NCBI RefSeq assembly: GCF_018619185.1
Contig: NZ_JAAXYC010000010.1
Location: 1 to 63,274 of the forward strand
Length of the DNA stretch: 63,274 nucleotides
Origin: Streptomyces sp. McG3
Lineage (GTDB): Bacteria; Actinomycetota; Actinomycetes; Streptomycetales; Streptomycetaceae
Direction of reading: 5' to 3'
Of the stretch, positions 32,116 through 41,012 are shown one piece after another. Position numbers and translations under genes: made by a program. How positions within the stretch are numbered: position 1 is the stretch's first letter; the number at the start of each line of letters is the position of its first letter. A model generated the notes under the pieces. It was not told the DNA's origin. It made no database searches and saw nothing but the letters and a program-made list of their open reading frames with translations.

Positions 32116-33884
32116 TGGCCGCCCGGCGTGCCTACACCACGCACCCCCTCGTCCTGCGCCGGGTCACCGTCCGCCGTGTCCACGAGGTGACCCCCAGGAT
32201 GCGCCGGGTGGTCCTCGGCGGCGAGGACCTCGCCGCGTTCACCCGCGACGGGACCGCTCACCCGGCCTTCGCCGCACCCGGGTTCGACGACCACATCAAG
32301 CTGATCCTGGCCGCGGACGGGGACGTCCGGGCGGCGCTCCCCGCCCAGTTGCCGCACGGCATCGAGTGGACGCCGGCCGAACACCGGCTGACCCGCGACT
32401 ACACGCCCCGGCGGGTGGACCATCGGGCGGGAGAGCTGCATCTCGACTTCGTGGTGCACGGTGAAGGGCCCGCGGAGGCCTGGTCCGCGTCGGCGCGGGA
32501 GGGCGACGAGCTGTGGTTCGTCGGGCCCAAGTCGTCGCTCCGGCTGCCGGAACGGCTGGACTGGATCCTTCTCATCGGGGACGAGACGGCGCTGCCCGCA
32601 ATCGGCCGCTTCCTCGACGAACGTCCCCTCGACGCCCCGGCGCACGTCCTGGTCACCGTCTCGGACGACGCGGCACGCCAGGAGCCGGCGCTGCGCGACG
32701 GCGACACGATCAGGTGGGTGGTCGCGGAGCCGGGCGACGCGGCGGCGCTGGACGCCGCCGTCCGCGCACTGCCGGCCCCGGCGGGCGAGGGATTCGCCTG
32801 GGCGGCCGCGGAGAGCCGGGCGCTGCTTCCGGTACGCCGGTATCTCCAGCGGGAGCGGAAGCTCCCCAAGGACCGCGTGAACATCACGGGTTACTGGCAC
32901 CGCGAGGAGGCCGCCGCACCGGAGGCACCGGACCCGGCGGATGCCGCCGCGCAGGGCCCCGCCGAGATCCCGTCGCCGCTGCCGTGGCTGGTGGCACGGG
33001 CCGCGTTGCGGCTCGGCGTCGTCGACGCGGTGGCCGACGCGCCGGGGCTCTCCGCCGACGCGCTCGCGACCCGCCTGGGTGTGCCCGGGCCGGGGATCGG
33101 CCTACTGCTTCCGCTGCTCGCCGCGTACGACGTGGTCGTCGGCGCCGACGGCGGGGCCCGGCTGCGTCTGGGCCCGGCGGGCGAGGAACTCCTGGACGAC
33201 CACGAGCGCGAGGAGTACACCGGCCACGAGGCCGAGCTGCTGCTCGCCCTCGCGCACCTGGCTCCCGCGCTCCGGGACGGTACCTCCCCCTGGCAGATCG
33301 CCTCGGGCGCCACCCTGCACGAGACGGTGACCCACGACGCGGACCGCTACGGCGAACTGGTCGACGAGTGCGAGCAGTTGGTCTTCCTGCTGGGCGGTCT
33401 GACGGCCGACCCGCTCTGGGAGAACGTCGGGACCTGTCTCCTGACCGGGCCGGGCAGCGCCTCGGTGGTCGCCGCTCTCGACGACGCCGGGCGGCGGCCC
33501 GGGCTGCGGATCACGGAGGAAGCCACCCCGGCCGGGGTGCTGCGCGGACACGTCACGGCACCGGACCGCATCGACTGGACGGCCGGCCCCGCGGATGTCG
33601 CCGTCGCCGCGAAGGCCCTCGCCCACCGCACCGACGAGGAGGGCGTCCAACTCCTCACGCGGCTGGCCGGATGGACCGGAACGGTGGTCCTCGTCGAGGC
33701 CTCCCGCCCCGACGGCCTGAGCCCGCACGCGGCCGAGGCGGCCCTGCACGCGTACACCGCGACCGGCAGCCCGCTGCGCGACTCCGCCGCGATCGCCGCT
33801 CTCGCGAAGCGGTCGGGCTGGAGTGTCGACCGGACGATCGCGCTCGGCTGGGGCACGGAGGCCACGGTCCTGCGCCGGGCCTGA
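32115..33884 (+). CDS. Siderophore-interacting flavoprotein fused to a methyltransferase-like C-terminal half
   Basis: Residues about 1-275 are a SIP/ViuB-type ferric-siderophore reductase: RRVTVRRVHEVTPRMRRVVLGGEDL, the FAD-binding LTRDYTPRRVD near 95-105, GDETALPAIGRFLDE near 154 and WAAAESRALLPVRRYLQRE. A Pro/Ala-rich linker follows. Residues about 290-589 resemble an O-methyltransferase: a winged-helix dimerisation region (LVARAALRLGVVDAVADAPGLSADALATRLGV) and a Rossmann-like part. Its motif I reads TCLLTGPGSASVVAAL rather than the usual VDVGGGxG, so SAM binding is doubtful. Typical SIP proteins are only about 250-300 residues. The first half should release iron by reduction; the second half's role is unknown. 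Confidence 0.82.
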   Translation: MAARRAYTTHPLVLRRVTVRRVHEVTPRMRRVVLGGEDLAAFTRDGTAHPAFAAPGFDDHIKLILAADGDVRAALPAQLPHGIEWTPAEHRLTRDYTPRRVDHRAGELHLDFVVHGEGPAEAWSASAREGDELWFVGPKSSLRLPERLDWILLIGDETALPAIGRFLDERPLDAPAHVLVTVSDDAARQEPALRDGDTIRWVVAEPGDAAALDAAVRALPAPAGEGFAWAAAESRALLPVRRYLQRERKLPKDRVNITGYWHREEAAAPEAPDPADAAAQGPAEIPSPLPWLVARAALRLGVVDAVADAPGLSADALATRLGVPGPGIGLLLPLLAAYDVVVGADGGARLRLGPAGEELLDDHEREEYTGHEAELLLALAHLAPALRDGTSPWQIASGATLHETVTHDADRYGELVDECEQLVFLLGGLTADPLWENVGTCLLTGPGSASVVAALDDAGRRPGLRITEEATPAGVLRGHVTAPDRIDWTAGPADVAVAAKALAHRTDEEGVQLLTRLAGWTGTVVLVEASRPDGLSPHAAEAALHAYTATGSPLRDSAAIAALAKRSGWSVDRTIALGWGTEATVLRRA

Positions 33885-33927
33885 CGCCCGCCCCCACAGG
33901 GGAGGGGCGGGCGGGAGGCCGCCGGGG

Positions 33928-36177
33928 TCAGCCCGACCTCGGCGGCCTCTGCGCGTCGAAGGCGAAGAGGGTGTTCGTCGCCGCGGCCACGAACACCGCG
34001 CGCCCCGCGACGGTCACCCGGGGGCTGGCGTCCTGCTCACCCGTGAGCGCGTCGACCCGCGGGTCGGTCGCCCACAGCGGTCTGCCGTCCTTCGGCGACA
34101 GCGCGACGACCCGGCCGGTGGCGGAGCTGAAGTACAGCGCGCCGGCTCCCGCCGCAGGACCCGACGCGCCCTCCACGCCCGTCTGACGCGACCACTTCTC
34201 AACCCCGGTCGCGGAGTCGAGCGCCGTCACGAGACCGGCCTGCCCGCTCACATAGACGGTGCCGTCCGCCATGCCGGGCGTGCCCGCGTACACCTTGTCG
34301 AACCGTGCGTACGTGACCTTCCGCGTGGCCGGGTCGAACCGTGCCACTCCGTCGTACCCGGCCGGCGCCGTTCCCTCGTAGTGCTTGGAGAGGAGGACGA
34401 GCCCGCCGCGGGCCGCGCCCATCGGCACGACGGGGCCGTCGACCGTGACGGGCCCGCCCGGTGTCCCGGAGTCGAGGGCGAGCGTACGCAGGGTGGGCCG
34501 GCGCACCTGGAGGTCGTCCACCTCCGTGTCGGCCGCGCACATGGCCAGGAGCCGGGGTCCGAGCGGGACGGGGGCGCACTGCGTGCCGGCGGGGAACGGT
34601 GTCGTCCAGCGGACCTCGCCGCTGTGGGCGTCCCGGGCCTCGAAGCGGGAGTTGGAGGCGTCGACGCTCACCACGGCGGAGCCGGCCACGACGGCGTCCC
34701 TGGTCCGGCCCGTGACGGCCGTCGACTGGGCGCCGGACGGTGCGGCCCACAGCTCCCGGCCGCTGTCGGCGTCGAGGGCCACCACCTCGCTGCGAGGGCC
34801 CTCGGGGTCGTCCTGGGCGGCGAAGCGGTAGCCGAGCACCGTGTCGTCGGTGGCGCCCACCAGGTGCATGCCCTGGGCGGGGACGCCCGGGCTCTTCGCG
34901 GTCCACACCCGGGACCCGTCGTGAGCCCTGATACGGGTGGCGACGACGCCGCCGCCCCCGCAGAACAGCGCGTCGCCCCTCACGACGCAACGCAGTTCGT
35001 CGGGGATGTCCTCGCGACCGCCCAGCACGGTCCCGCGCCACGGCTCGAAGCCGTCCGGAAGCGCGCCCGCCGTTACCGCGGTGCTCTTGCCCGTGCCCGC
35101 GCCACCGGGGCTCGTGCCGCCTCCGCTCCCGTCGAGGCCGCCCGTCGTCAGCGCGGCGACTCCGCCGCCGATCGCCGCCACCGCGACCGCCGCCGCGAGC
35201 ACGGGCCGCCGGCGGCGGCGCAGACGGCCACCGAGCGGCGCGCCGGTGCTTCCCGTGCCGGGGCCCGTCGGGTCGGTCCGCGCCGGGGTGTCCCCCGTCG
35301 CGAGGTGGGCTTGCGTGTTCATGTCGCTGGTGCGGCCCGCGCCCGGACCACCGGCCCTGGTCCCGCCGAGTTCGGCGGGCAGGTCCCTCAGCAACACGAG
35401 GAGTTCGTCCGCCGAGGGGCGCCCCTCGGGCTCCTTGTCCAGGCACGGTTCGACGACCGCCCGGAGAGCCTCCGGGACCGCGTCCAACGACGGCTCCTCG
35501 TGCACCACCTGGTAGGCCGTCATATAGGGGCTGTCCGCGTCGAAGGGCCCGTGGCCGGTCGCCGCGTACACCAGGAGCGTCCCCAGGGAGAAGACATCGG
35601 ACCGCGGTCCCACGCCACGCGGCGCCTGCAACTGCTCGGGCGACATGAAGGGCGGCGTACCGATGACCCGCCCGGTCATCGTCAGCGTCTGCTGGTCCAC
35701 CGCGCGCGAGATGCCGAAGTCGATGACGCGTGGGCCCTCGGGCGAGAGCACGACGTTCGAGGGCTTCAGATCGCGGTGGACGACTCCCACCCGGTGGATG
35801 TCGCGCAGCGCCTCCGCCAGCCCGATGGCGAGCCGCCTCAGCTCCGCTCCGTCCAGCGGGCCCCCCGTGGCGATGCGCTGCGTGAGCGTGGGCCCCTCGA
35901 TGTAGGTCGTCGCCATCCACGGCTGCTCCGCCTCGGGGGCGGCGTCGACCACGGCGGCGGTGAACGCGCCGCTCACCCGTCGCGCGGCCGCCACCTCCTG
36001 CCGGAAACGGATGCGGAACTCGTCGTCCCCCGCGAACTGCTGATGGATCAGCTTGATCGCGACCGGTCGCCCCGAGCTCGTACGGGCCAGGAAGACGGTG
36101 CCCATGCCACCCGAACCGAGCCGCTCCTCCAGCGGATAACCGCCGATCTCGACCGGATCACCTCCGCGCAGCAACAC
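33928..36177 (-). CDS. Membrane Ser/Thr protein kinase with extracellular PQQ-like propeller
   Basis: This 749-residue Hanks-type kinase has a glycine loop GSGGMGTVF (about 21-29), VAIKLI Lys near 40, catalytic VHRDLKPSN near 135 and IDFGISRA near 150. A juxtamembrane Pro/Gly region and one membrane helix (VLAAAVAVAAIGGGVAAL, near 330-348) follow. The outer part has PQQ-type blades (GRELWAAPSG, HSGEVRWTTPF, TGVEKWSRQTG, DGRPLWATDP). The propeller presumably senses a wall or small-molecule signal. It stands alone on the minus strand; targets are unknown. Confidence 0.93.
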   Translation of the reverse strand: MLLRGGDPVEIGGYPLEERLGSGGMGTVFLARTSSGRPVAIKLIHQQFAGDDEFRIRFRQEVAAARRVSGAFTAAVVDAAPEAEQPWMATTYIEGPTLTQRIATGGPLDGAELRRLAIGLAEALRDIHRVGVVHRDLKPSNVVLSPEGPRVIDFGISRAVDQQTLTMTGRVIGTPPFMSPEQLQAPRGVGPRSDVFSLGTLLVYAATGHGPFDADSPYMTAYQVVHEEPSLDAVPEALRAVVEPCLDKEPEGRPSADELLVLLRDLPAELGGTRAGGPGAGRTSDMNTQAHLATGDTPARTDPTGPGTGSTGAPLGGRLRRRRRPVLAAAVAVAAIGGGVAALTTGGLDGSGGGTSPGGAGTGKSTAVTAGALPDGFEPWRGTVLGGREDIPDELRCVVRGDALFCGGGGVVATRIRAHDGSRVWTAKSPGVPAQGMHLVGATDDTVLGYRFAAQDDPEGPRSEVVALDADSGRELWAAPSGAQSTAVTGRTRDAVVAGSAVVSVDASNSRFEARDAHSGEVRWTTPFPAGTQCAPVPLGPRLLAMCAADTEVDDLQVRRPTLRTLALDSGTPGGPVTVDGPVVPMGAARGGLVLLSKHYEGTAPAGYDGVARFDPATRKVTYARFDKVYAGTPGMADGTVYVSGQAGLVTALDSATGVEKWSRQTGVEGASGPAAGAGALYFSSATGRVVALSPKDGRPLWATDPRVDALTGEQDASPRVTVAGRAVFVAAATNTLFAFDAQRPPRSG

Positions 36178-36447
36178 TCTTCCCGACCTCCCGTCCCCCG
36201 TGCGTCCGTGCCATCACGGGCCCGCTCACCTGTGCTGCACCAAAGTAGCCGCAGGGCGGTACGACAGAGCAAAGCGGGTGACGATCAGCGCTGCTCACTG
36301 CGGTTCTTCCCGGGAACGGGACCGCGGTGGAGCGGGTCCGCCCATGGCACAGGCCCCCGGATGTCACTTCGGGCTCGTACGGGAGGCGCATCTCGCGCTG
36401 CTGCCGACGCCGACCGGGCCGGGCGGGCGGGAGCGGCAGGCCTCCCG

Positions 36448-36966
36448 GTGAGACCGCCGCGCGGCCCCGGGGACACCGCGGTGGGCGACCGGGCGGAGTT
36501 GGTCCCGCCCGGGTCCCGCATCGGGGACTGGGTCGTCACCGGCCCGATCGGCACCGGGGGCTGGTCCACGGTGTACGCGGCGCGACCGGCCGGGAGCCGC
36601 CCGGGCCGAGCCGGCGTCGCACTGAAGATCATGCCGACCGCCGGACTCGCGCCGCTCCAGGCGCGCAGGATCCTGGAGTCCGCCCGCCGTGAGGCCGAAC
36701 TCGGTCGGGGGGGCGGACATCCCCGTGCGCTGACGGCCGGCTGTCTCGCCCCGACCCATGAGGCCCGCGCGCTCCACACGCCGGAGAGCCTGCTCATCCG
36801 CATCGCCGCCCACCGGGAGGCACCCGGGGCGCGGCGGCGGGGTGAGGAGGACCGCCGGTCCACCCGCTGGTTCCGCGTCCGCCTTCCCGCCGGCCCGGAG
36901 CCCCGTACGGCGTGGCTCCCCGCCGTACGGGCCGAGAAACGCCCGGCGCTGCCGGATTGCTCCTGA
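36448..36966 (+). pseudogene. Truncated Ser/Thr kinase remnant
   Basis: The 172-residue reading frame from GTG 36448 has the start of a kinase N-lobe: GDWVVTGPIGTGGWSTVYAARPAG, a Lys in VALKIMP, and RILESARREAELGRGG. It then runs into an Arg/Pro-rich tail with no catalytic HRD or DFG segment. An in-frame ATG at 36361 is an alternative start. It is probably the stub of a second kinase gene; the intact kinase at 33928-36177 is on the opposite strand. It could still encode a short protein, but not an active kinase. Confidence 0.6.
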
Positions 36967-37493
36967 TGTATCGACCATTGTCCGGGGAAAGAATATTCCG
37001 CTGCCACCCGGAACCTTCGGGCGACTCGATGGTGATATCCGATCGTCCGGCGTTCACCCGAGGACCCTCAATCTGTTCGTATACCCCGACAGGTTATACA
37101 GAGGTACGAAGCGTCCCGCTTGAACGGGTAAATCGCCGAGGTAGCCGGACAGCCCAGGTCACAAGGGTGGGTCCCCGCGGGTTCGCGGGCTGTTGGATGA
37201 AGATTTTTTTTCGCGCGATGCGGCAGCGCACATCGCGGTGTACAAGTAGATTGTCAACAACACCACGCGATTAATATCGACCCCAACTGCGGTTCACCAA
37301 CTGGCATTTGATGGTCAGTCATCGTGTGGTGAATTCCTGACGAACACCGAGTCCGGGCAGTCCGTCGGTCCGCGATCGAGCCCGGTCGGGCCGACAGTGC
37401 TGGACGGTCGCGGTGTTCGCTGTCTTTTCCGACCTGACCCGGTTGTCCGGGGACACCCCCCACGCGGCCGGCCGAGAGCATGAGGAACGTTCT
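36967..37493. other. Non-coding gap, noticeably less GC-rich than its surroundings
   Basis: I find no convincing gene here. It contains a small hairpin CCCGCG-GGTT-CGCGGG (37174-37189) followed after 14 bases by an eight-T run (37204-37211), unusual for this genome. TTGTCA (37251-37256), a 15-base spacer and TAATAT (37272-37277) make a possible promoter for the lipoprotein gene at 37494. The sequence from about 37090 to 37330 is visibly richer in A and T. Confidence 0.5.
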
Positions 37494-39065
37494 GTGAAGG
37501 TTCGTACGAGGCGGCCGAGCACCCTGATCGCCGGGGCACTGGCAGCGATGTTATTGACGGCTTGCGGCTCCCAGGACTCCGAGAACACGATGGCCGTCGG
37601 GATGTCCGACGACATCCTCGCCACGGATCCGGCCTCGGGATACGACCCGGGGTCCTGGCTGTTGTTCAACAACGTCTTCCAGTCCCTGCTGAGCTTCCCG
37701 CCCGGAGCGTCCACACCCGTACCGGAGGCCGCCAAGAAGTGCACGTTCTCCGACGGCAGCAAAACGTACACCTGCACCTTGCGTGACGGGCTGAAGTTCA
37801 GCAACGGCAACAGCCTCACTTCGGCGGACGTCAAGCACTCCTTCGACCGGACGATCAGGATCAACGACCCGGCGGGCCCCGCGCCGCTGCTCTCCACGAT
37901 CTCGTCGATCAGCACCCCGGACGACAGGACCGTCGTCTTCCGCCTCAAGGTTCCCGACGCGACGTTCCCCAGCAAGATCGCCTCGGGGGGCGGCTCCATA
38001 GTGGACCGTCAGGTCTACCCCGAGGACGGCCTGCTCGAGGGTGGCAGAGCGGTCGGTTCGGGTCCCTACCAGCTGAACTCCATCGACAAGAGGAAAGCCG
38101 TCTTCTCGGTCTACCCGGGCTATCAGGGCACCGCCGAGGTGAAGAACTCGGGCGTGACCCTGGAGTTCTTCCGAGGTGACCAGCAGGCCCTCCGGTCGGC
38201 TCTGGAGAAAGGCGACGTCGACATTGCCTACCGCGGCCTCAGCGCCAAGGCGATAGCCGACCTGGACACCGCGTCCACCGCGGAGAAGGACGGCATCGAG
38301 GTGGTCCAGGGCAACAGCGCCGAAGTCCAGCACATGGTCTTCAACGTCGACGACCCGGTCGTCGGCAAGCTCGCCGTCCGGAAGGCCATCGCCTACCTCG
38401 TCGACCGCCACGCCCTGGTCAGCGAGGTCTACCAGTCCACGGCGGCACCGCTCTACTCGATCATCCCGGGAGGCATCACCGGCCACGGCACCTCCTTCTT
38501 CGACACCTACGGGGACAGCCCGAAGCCGAAACAGGCGAAGGCGGAGCTACGGAAAGCCGGCATGGCGGACAAGGTGAGACTCACCCTCTGGTCCACCCCG
38601 AGCAGGTACGGGCCGGCCACCGACGACGCACTGGACAACATCGCCGATCAGCTGAACCAGAGCGGGCTCTTCGACGCCCGCATGAGGTCCGTCCCCTTCG
38701 ACGAGTACGAGAAGGGCATCGCGGAAGGGAAGTACGGCATCTACGTCAAGGGATGGGTACCGGACTACCCCGATCCGGACAACTTCACGCAGCCGTTCTT
38801 CGGTGCGGGCAACGTCCTGTCGAACAACTACGACAACGAGGAGATCGTCGACCGGATCATCCCGCGGACCTCGTCCATGACGGATCGTGCGAACACGCGG
38901 CAGGAGTACATGAAGCTGCAGGACATCGTGGCGCGACAGCTGCCGATTCTGCCGCTCTGGCAGGGCAAGCAGTACGCGGTCGCCCACGAGAACGTCCGAG
39001 GCCTGCAGAACTGCCTGGACACCTCGACCGTCTTCCGGTTCTGGGAACTCAGCACTGCCTACTGA
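37494..39065 (+). CDS. Orphan oligopeptide-type substrate-binding lipoprotein (SBP_bac_5)
   Basis: This 523-residue protein has a lipobox AMLLTACGS with Cys near residue 23 and a family 5 binding-protein body (LRDGLKFSNGNSLTSADVKHSFDRT, AVGSGPYQLNSID, FNVDDPVVGKLAVRKAIAYLVD, VKGWVPDYPDPDNFTQPFFG). I chose GTG 37494 with GAGGAA upstream. Unlike the importer at 6206-11882, no permease or ATPase gene is adjacent, so it either serves a distant Opp system or has a sensing role. BldK-like peptide uptake is one possible context but nothing proves it. Confidence 0.9.
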   Translation: MKVRTRRPSTLIAGALAAMLLTACGSQDSENTMAVGMSDDILATDPASGYDPGSWLLFNNVFQSLLSFPPGASTPVPEAAKKCTFSDGSKTYTCTLRDGLKFSNGNSLTSADVKHSFDRTIRINDPAGPAPLLSTISSISTPDDRTVVFRLKVPDATFPSKIASGGGSIVDRQVYPEDGLLEGGRAVGSGPYQLNSIDKRKAVFSVYPGYQGTAEVKNSGVTLEFFRGDQQALRSALEKGDVDIAYRGLSAKAIADLDTASTAEKDGIEVVQGNSAEVQHMVFNVDDPVVGKLAVRKAIAYLVDRHALVSEVYQSTAAPLYSIIPGGITGHGTSFFDTYGDSPKPKQAKAELRKAGMADKVRLTLWSTPSRYGPATDDALDNIADQLNQSGLFDARMRSVPFDEYEKGIAEGKYGIYVKGWVPDYPDPDNFTQPFFGAGNVLSNNYDNEEIVDRIIPRTSSMTDRANTRQEYMKLQDIVARQLPILPLWQGKQYAVAHENVRGLQNCLDTSTVFRFWELSTAY

Positions 39066-39123
39066 GGCGGGTCGCGGAAGCGGATCGAGGTCCGCGGTGA
39101 TCAACGTGCGGGCGCGGCCCGGC

Positions 39124-40086
39124 TCACCCGGGACGGCCGGCTTCCGGCGCGTAGTGCTGGGGAAGTCCGCGCCGCTCCTCGGGCGGCAGGTTCCGGGCCG
39201 GCGTCTCCACCGGGCCCGCCGCCGGGCGGCCCCGCTCGCGGTCCCAGCCGGCCCGGGCGCGCGGGTGGAAACGGCGCCGCTCGGGAACGCGCTGCCAGGC
39301 GTGGTGCACCATGCGGCCCAGGAGGCCGAGCAGCCGTTCGTCGTGGGGCGTCCAGCGAAGTCCGAGCCGTTCGCGCACGGCCTGCGGGTACAGGCCGACC
39401 GTGATCCACAGGGTCAGCCGGACCATCGGGATACGGGCGAGGGCCCACAGCGGGGACGGCAGCAGCCGCAGGAGGGGCGGCTTGGCGATGCGGCGCATGT
39501 TCAGCACGTCCCGTGTGGGCCGGTTGTCCTCCAGGACGTCGGCGCACATGTGGTCCCAGTACCGCTGGAAGTCCTCCCAGCTGCGGGGAACGGGCTTCAT
39601 CGAGAGGCCGTACAGCGCGTACCAGCGGACGTGCTCGTCGAAGAGTGTGCGCCGCTGCGCTTCGGTGAGGCCGCCGCCGAACCGCTCGGCCACCTGCACG
39701 GTCAGCATGAAGAACGTGGCGTGCGCCCAGTAGAACGTGTCCGGGTTGAGCGCGTGGTACGGCCGGCCGTGCTCGTCCACCCCGCTGATCGAGGCGTGGT
39801 AGCCGCGCACCTCGCGGGCCGTCCGGACGGCGAGCGGGCCGTCGTAGACCACGCCCCCTATCGGGTAGAGCGAGCGGAAGAGGCGCTCCCAGCGCTCCTC
39901 GAAGAAGCGCGAGTGCTCGGCGACGCCCGCGCCCAGCTCGGGGTGCATGTTCTGCATCGATCCGGCCCAGGGGGCCAGGAGGAGGCCTCTCCAGTCGCCG
40001 AACCAGCGCCAGGTAAGGGTGTCGGGGCCGAGAGGTTCGGCCGTTCTCGGGTCGGTGGGGTCCGGTCCGTGGGCTGACGGTGTCAC
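39124..40086 (-). CDS. DUF2236/MpaB-like oxygenase
   Basis: This 320-residue protein belongs to the oxygenase-MpaB/latex-clearing-protein superfamily. It has WRWFGDWRGLLLAPWAGSMQNMHPELGAGVAEHS near residues 25-60, DEHGRPYHALNPDTFYWAHATFFMLTVQVAERFGG near 105-140, and the distal DEHVRWYALYGLSMKPVPRSW. The family uses haem b coordinated by histidines and oxidises hydrocarbon or amino-acid substrates. The GTG start has GGAGG upstream. It is divergent from a TetR gene that probably represses it; substrate unknown. Confidence 0.85.
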   Translation of the reverse strand: MTPSAHGPDPTDPRTAEPLGPDTLTWRWFGDWRGLLLAPWAGSMQNMHPELGAGVAEHSRFFEERWERLFRSLYPIGGVVYDGPLAVRTAREVRGYHASISGVDEHGRPYHALNPDTFYWAHATFFMLTVQVAERFGGGLTEAQRRTLFDEHVRWYALYGLSMKPVPRSWEDFQRYWDHMCADVLEDNRPTRDVLNMRRIAKPPLLRLLPSPLWALARIPMVRLTLWITVGLYPQAVRERLGLRWTPHDERLLGLLGRMVHHAWQRVPERRRFHPRARAGWDRERGRPAAGPVETPARNLPPEERRGLPQHYAPEAGRPG

Positions 40087-40228
40087 GTGTACCTCCGCTG
40101 AGGGATTCCGGTGCGGGGCCGCGCTGTTCAGGGCACTGTTCATGGCGCGCACGTGGCGCTGTTCATGGCGCTGTCCGTGACGGTGTGCTGATGGATTCAT
40201 CCCGGCAGTTGCACCGAGGGCAATCTGA

Positions 40229-40271
40229 GGACATCTGTCGTCAGGCTAGAATGTGCGGACACCTGTCGTCA
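40229..40271. promoter_or_regulatory. Two direct repeats of a TetR-type operator flanking a -10 box
   Basis: GGACATCTGTCGTCA (40229-40243) and GGACACCTGTCGTCA (40257-40271) are direct repeats 28 bp apart, each with an internal GACA-TGTC symmetry. TAGAAT, a good -10 hexamer for plus-strand transcription, lies between them (40247-40252). This suggests autorepression of the TetR gene at 40287 and probably control of the divergent oxygenase. Confidence 0.7.
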
Positions 40272-40286
40272 ATTGGTCAACGATAA

Positions 40287-40901
40287 ATGGGGGCACCGGA
40301 GTTGGCGGAACGGAGCTGGGGCGGGACCAAGCTCGCCGATCGTCGCGCCGCCCGTCGGCAGGCCCTCCTGGACGTCGCCGAGCGCCTGGCCGGCGAGGAG
40401 GGGTGCGCGGCCGTCACGGTCCGGTCCGTCTGCCGTGAGGCGCGCCTGACGGACCGCTACTTCTACGAGAGCTTCACCGGCCGCGACGACCTGCTCCTCG
40501 CCGCCTTCGAGCGGGTCGCCGACGAGGCCAGGGGCGCCCTGGAGAATGCCGTGGCGCTCAGCGACCCGCGGCGCGACATCCGGGCCCGGGCCGTCGTGTC
40601 CGCCTTCGTCGCCCTGGTCCTGGACGCTCCGCACAAGGGCCGTCTGCTGCTCCTGGAGCCCTTCGCCGACCCGGCTCTCGGGGCCCACAGCCACCGGCTC
40701 ATGCCCGTGTTCACCGACCTCGTCGGCGGCCAGCTCTCCGGGACCGGGGACGACATCGACCGCCGCATGGCCGCGCACGCCCTGGTCGGCGGCCTGGCGA
40801 ACCTCTTCGCGGGGTGGCTGCACGGCACGCTCGACGTGCCGCGCGAGCGGCTGGAGTCGTACTGCGTGGAACTGGTGCTCGCGGCGACCTCGCGGGAGTA
40901 G
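40287..40901 (+). CDS. TetR-family regulator
   Basis: This 204-residue protein has the N-terminal TetR helix-turn-helix (RRQALLDVAERLAGEEGCAAVTVRSVCREARLTDRYFYESFTGRDDLL, residues about 22-70) and an all-helical ligand domain. It is divergent from the DUF2236 oxygenase across two operator-like direct repeats. Ligand unknown. Confidence 0.93.
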   Translation: MGAPELAERSWGGTKLADRRAARRQALLDVAERLAGEEGCAAVTVRSVCREARLTDRYFYESFTGRDDLLLAAFERVADEARGALENAVALSDPRRDIRARAVVSAFVALVLDAPHKGRLLLLEPFADPALGAHSHRLMPVFTDLVGGQLSGTGDDIDRRMAAHALVGGLANLFAGWLHGTLDVPRERLESYCVELVLAATSRE

Positions 40902-41012
40902 CCGATCCCGCCGGCGATCGGCGGGCACACCTCACCGCCGCGCGAACCGAACCCGGCGAGATTTGTCAACGACCTTCTCAAAAGGTTTCCCGCTCACTAC
41001 GGTGAGGGACCC

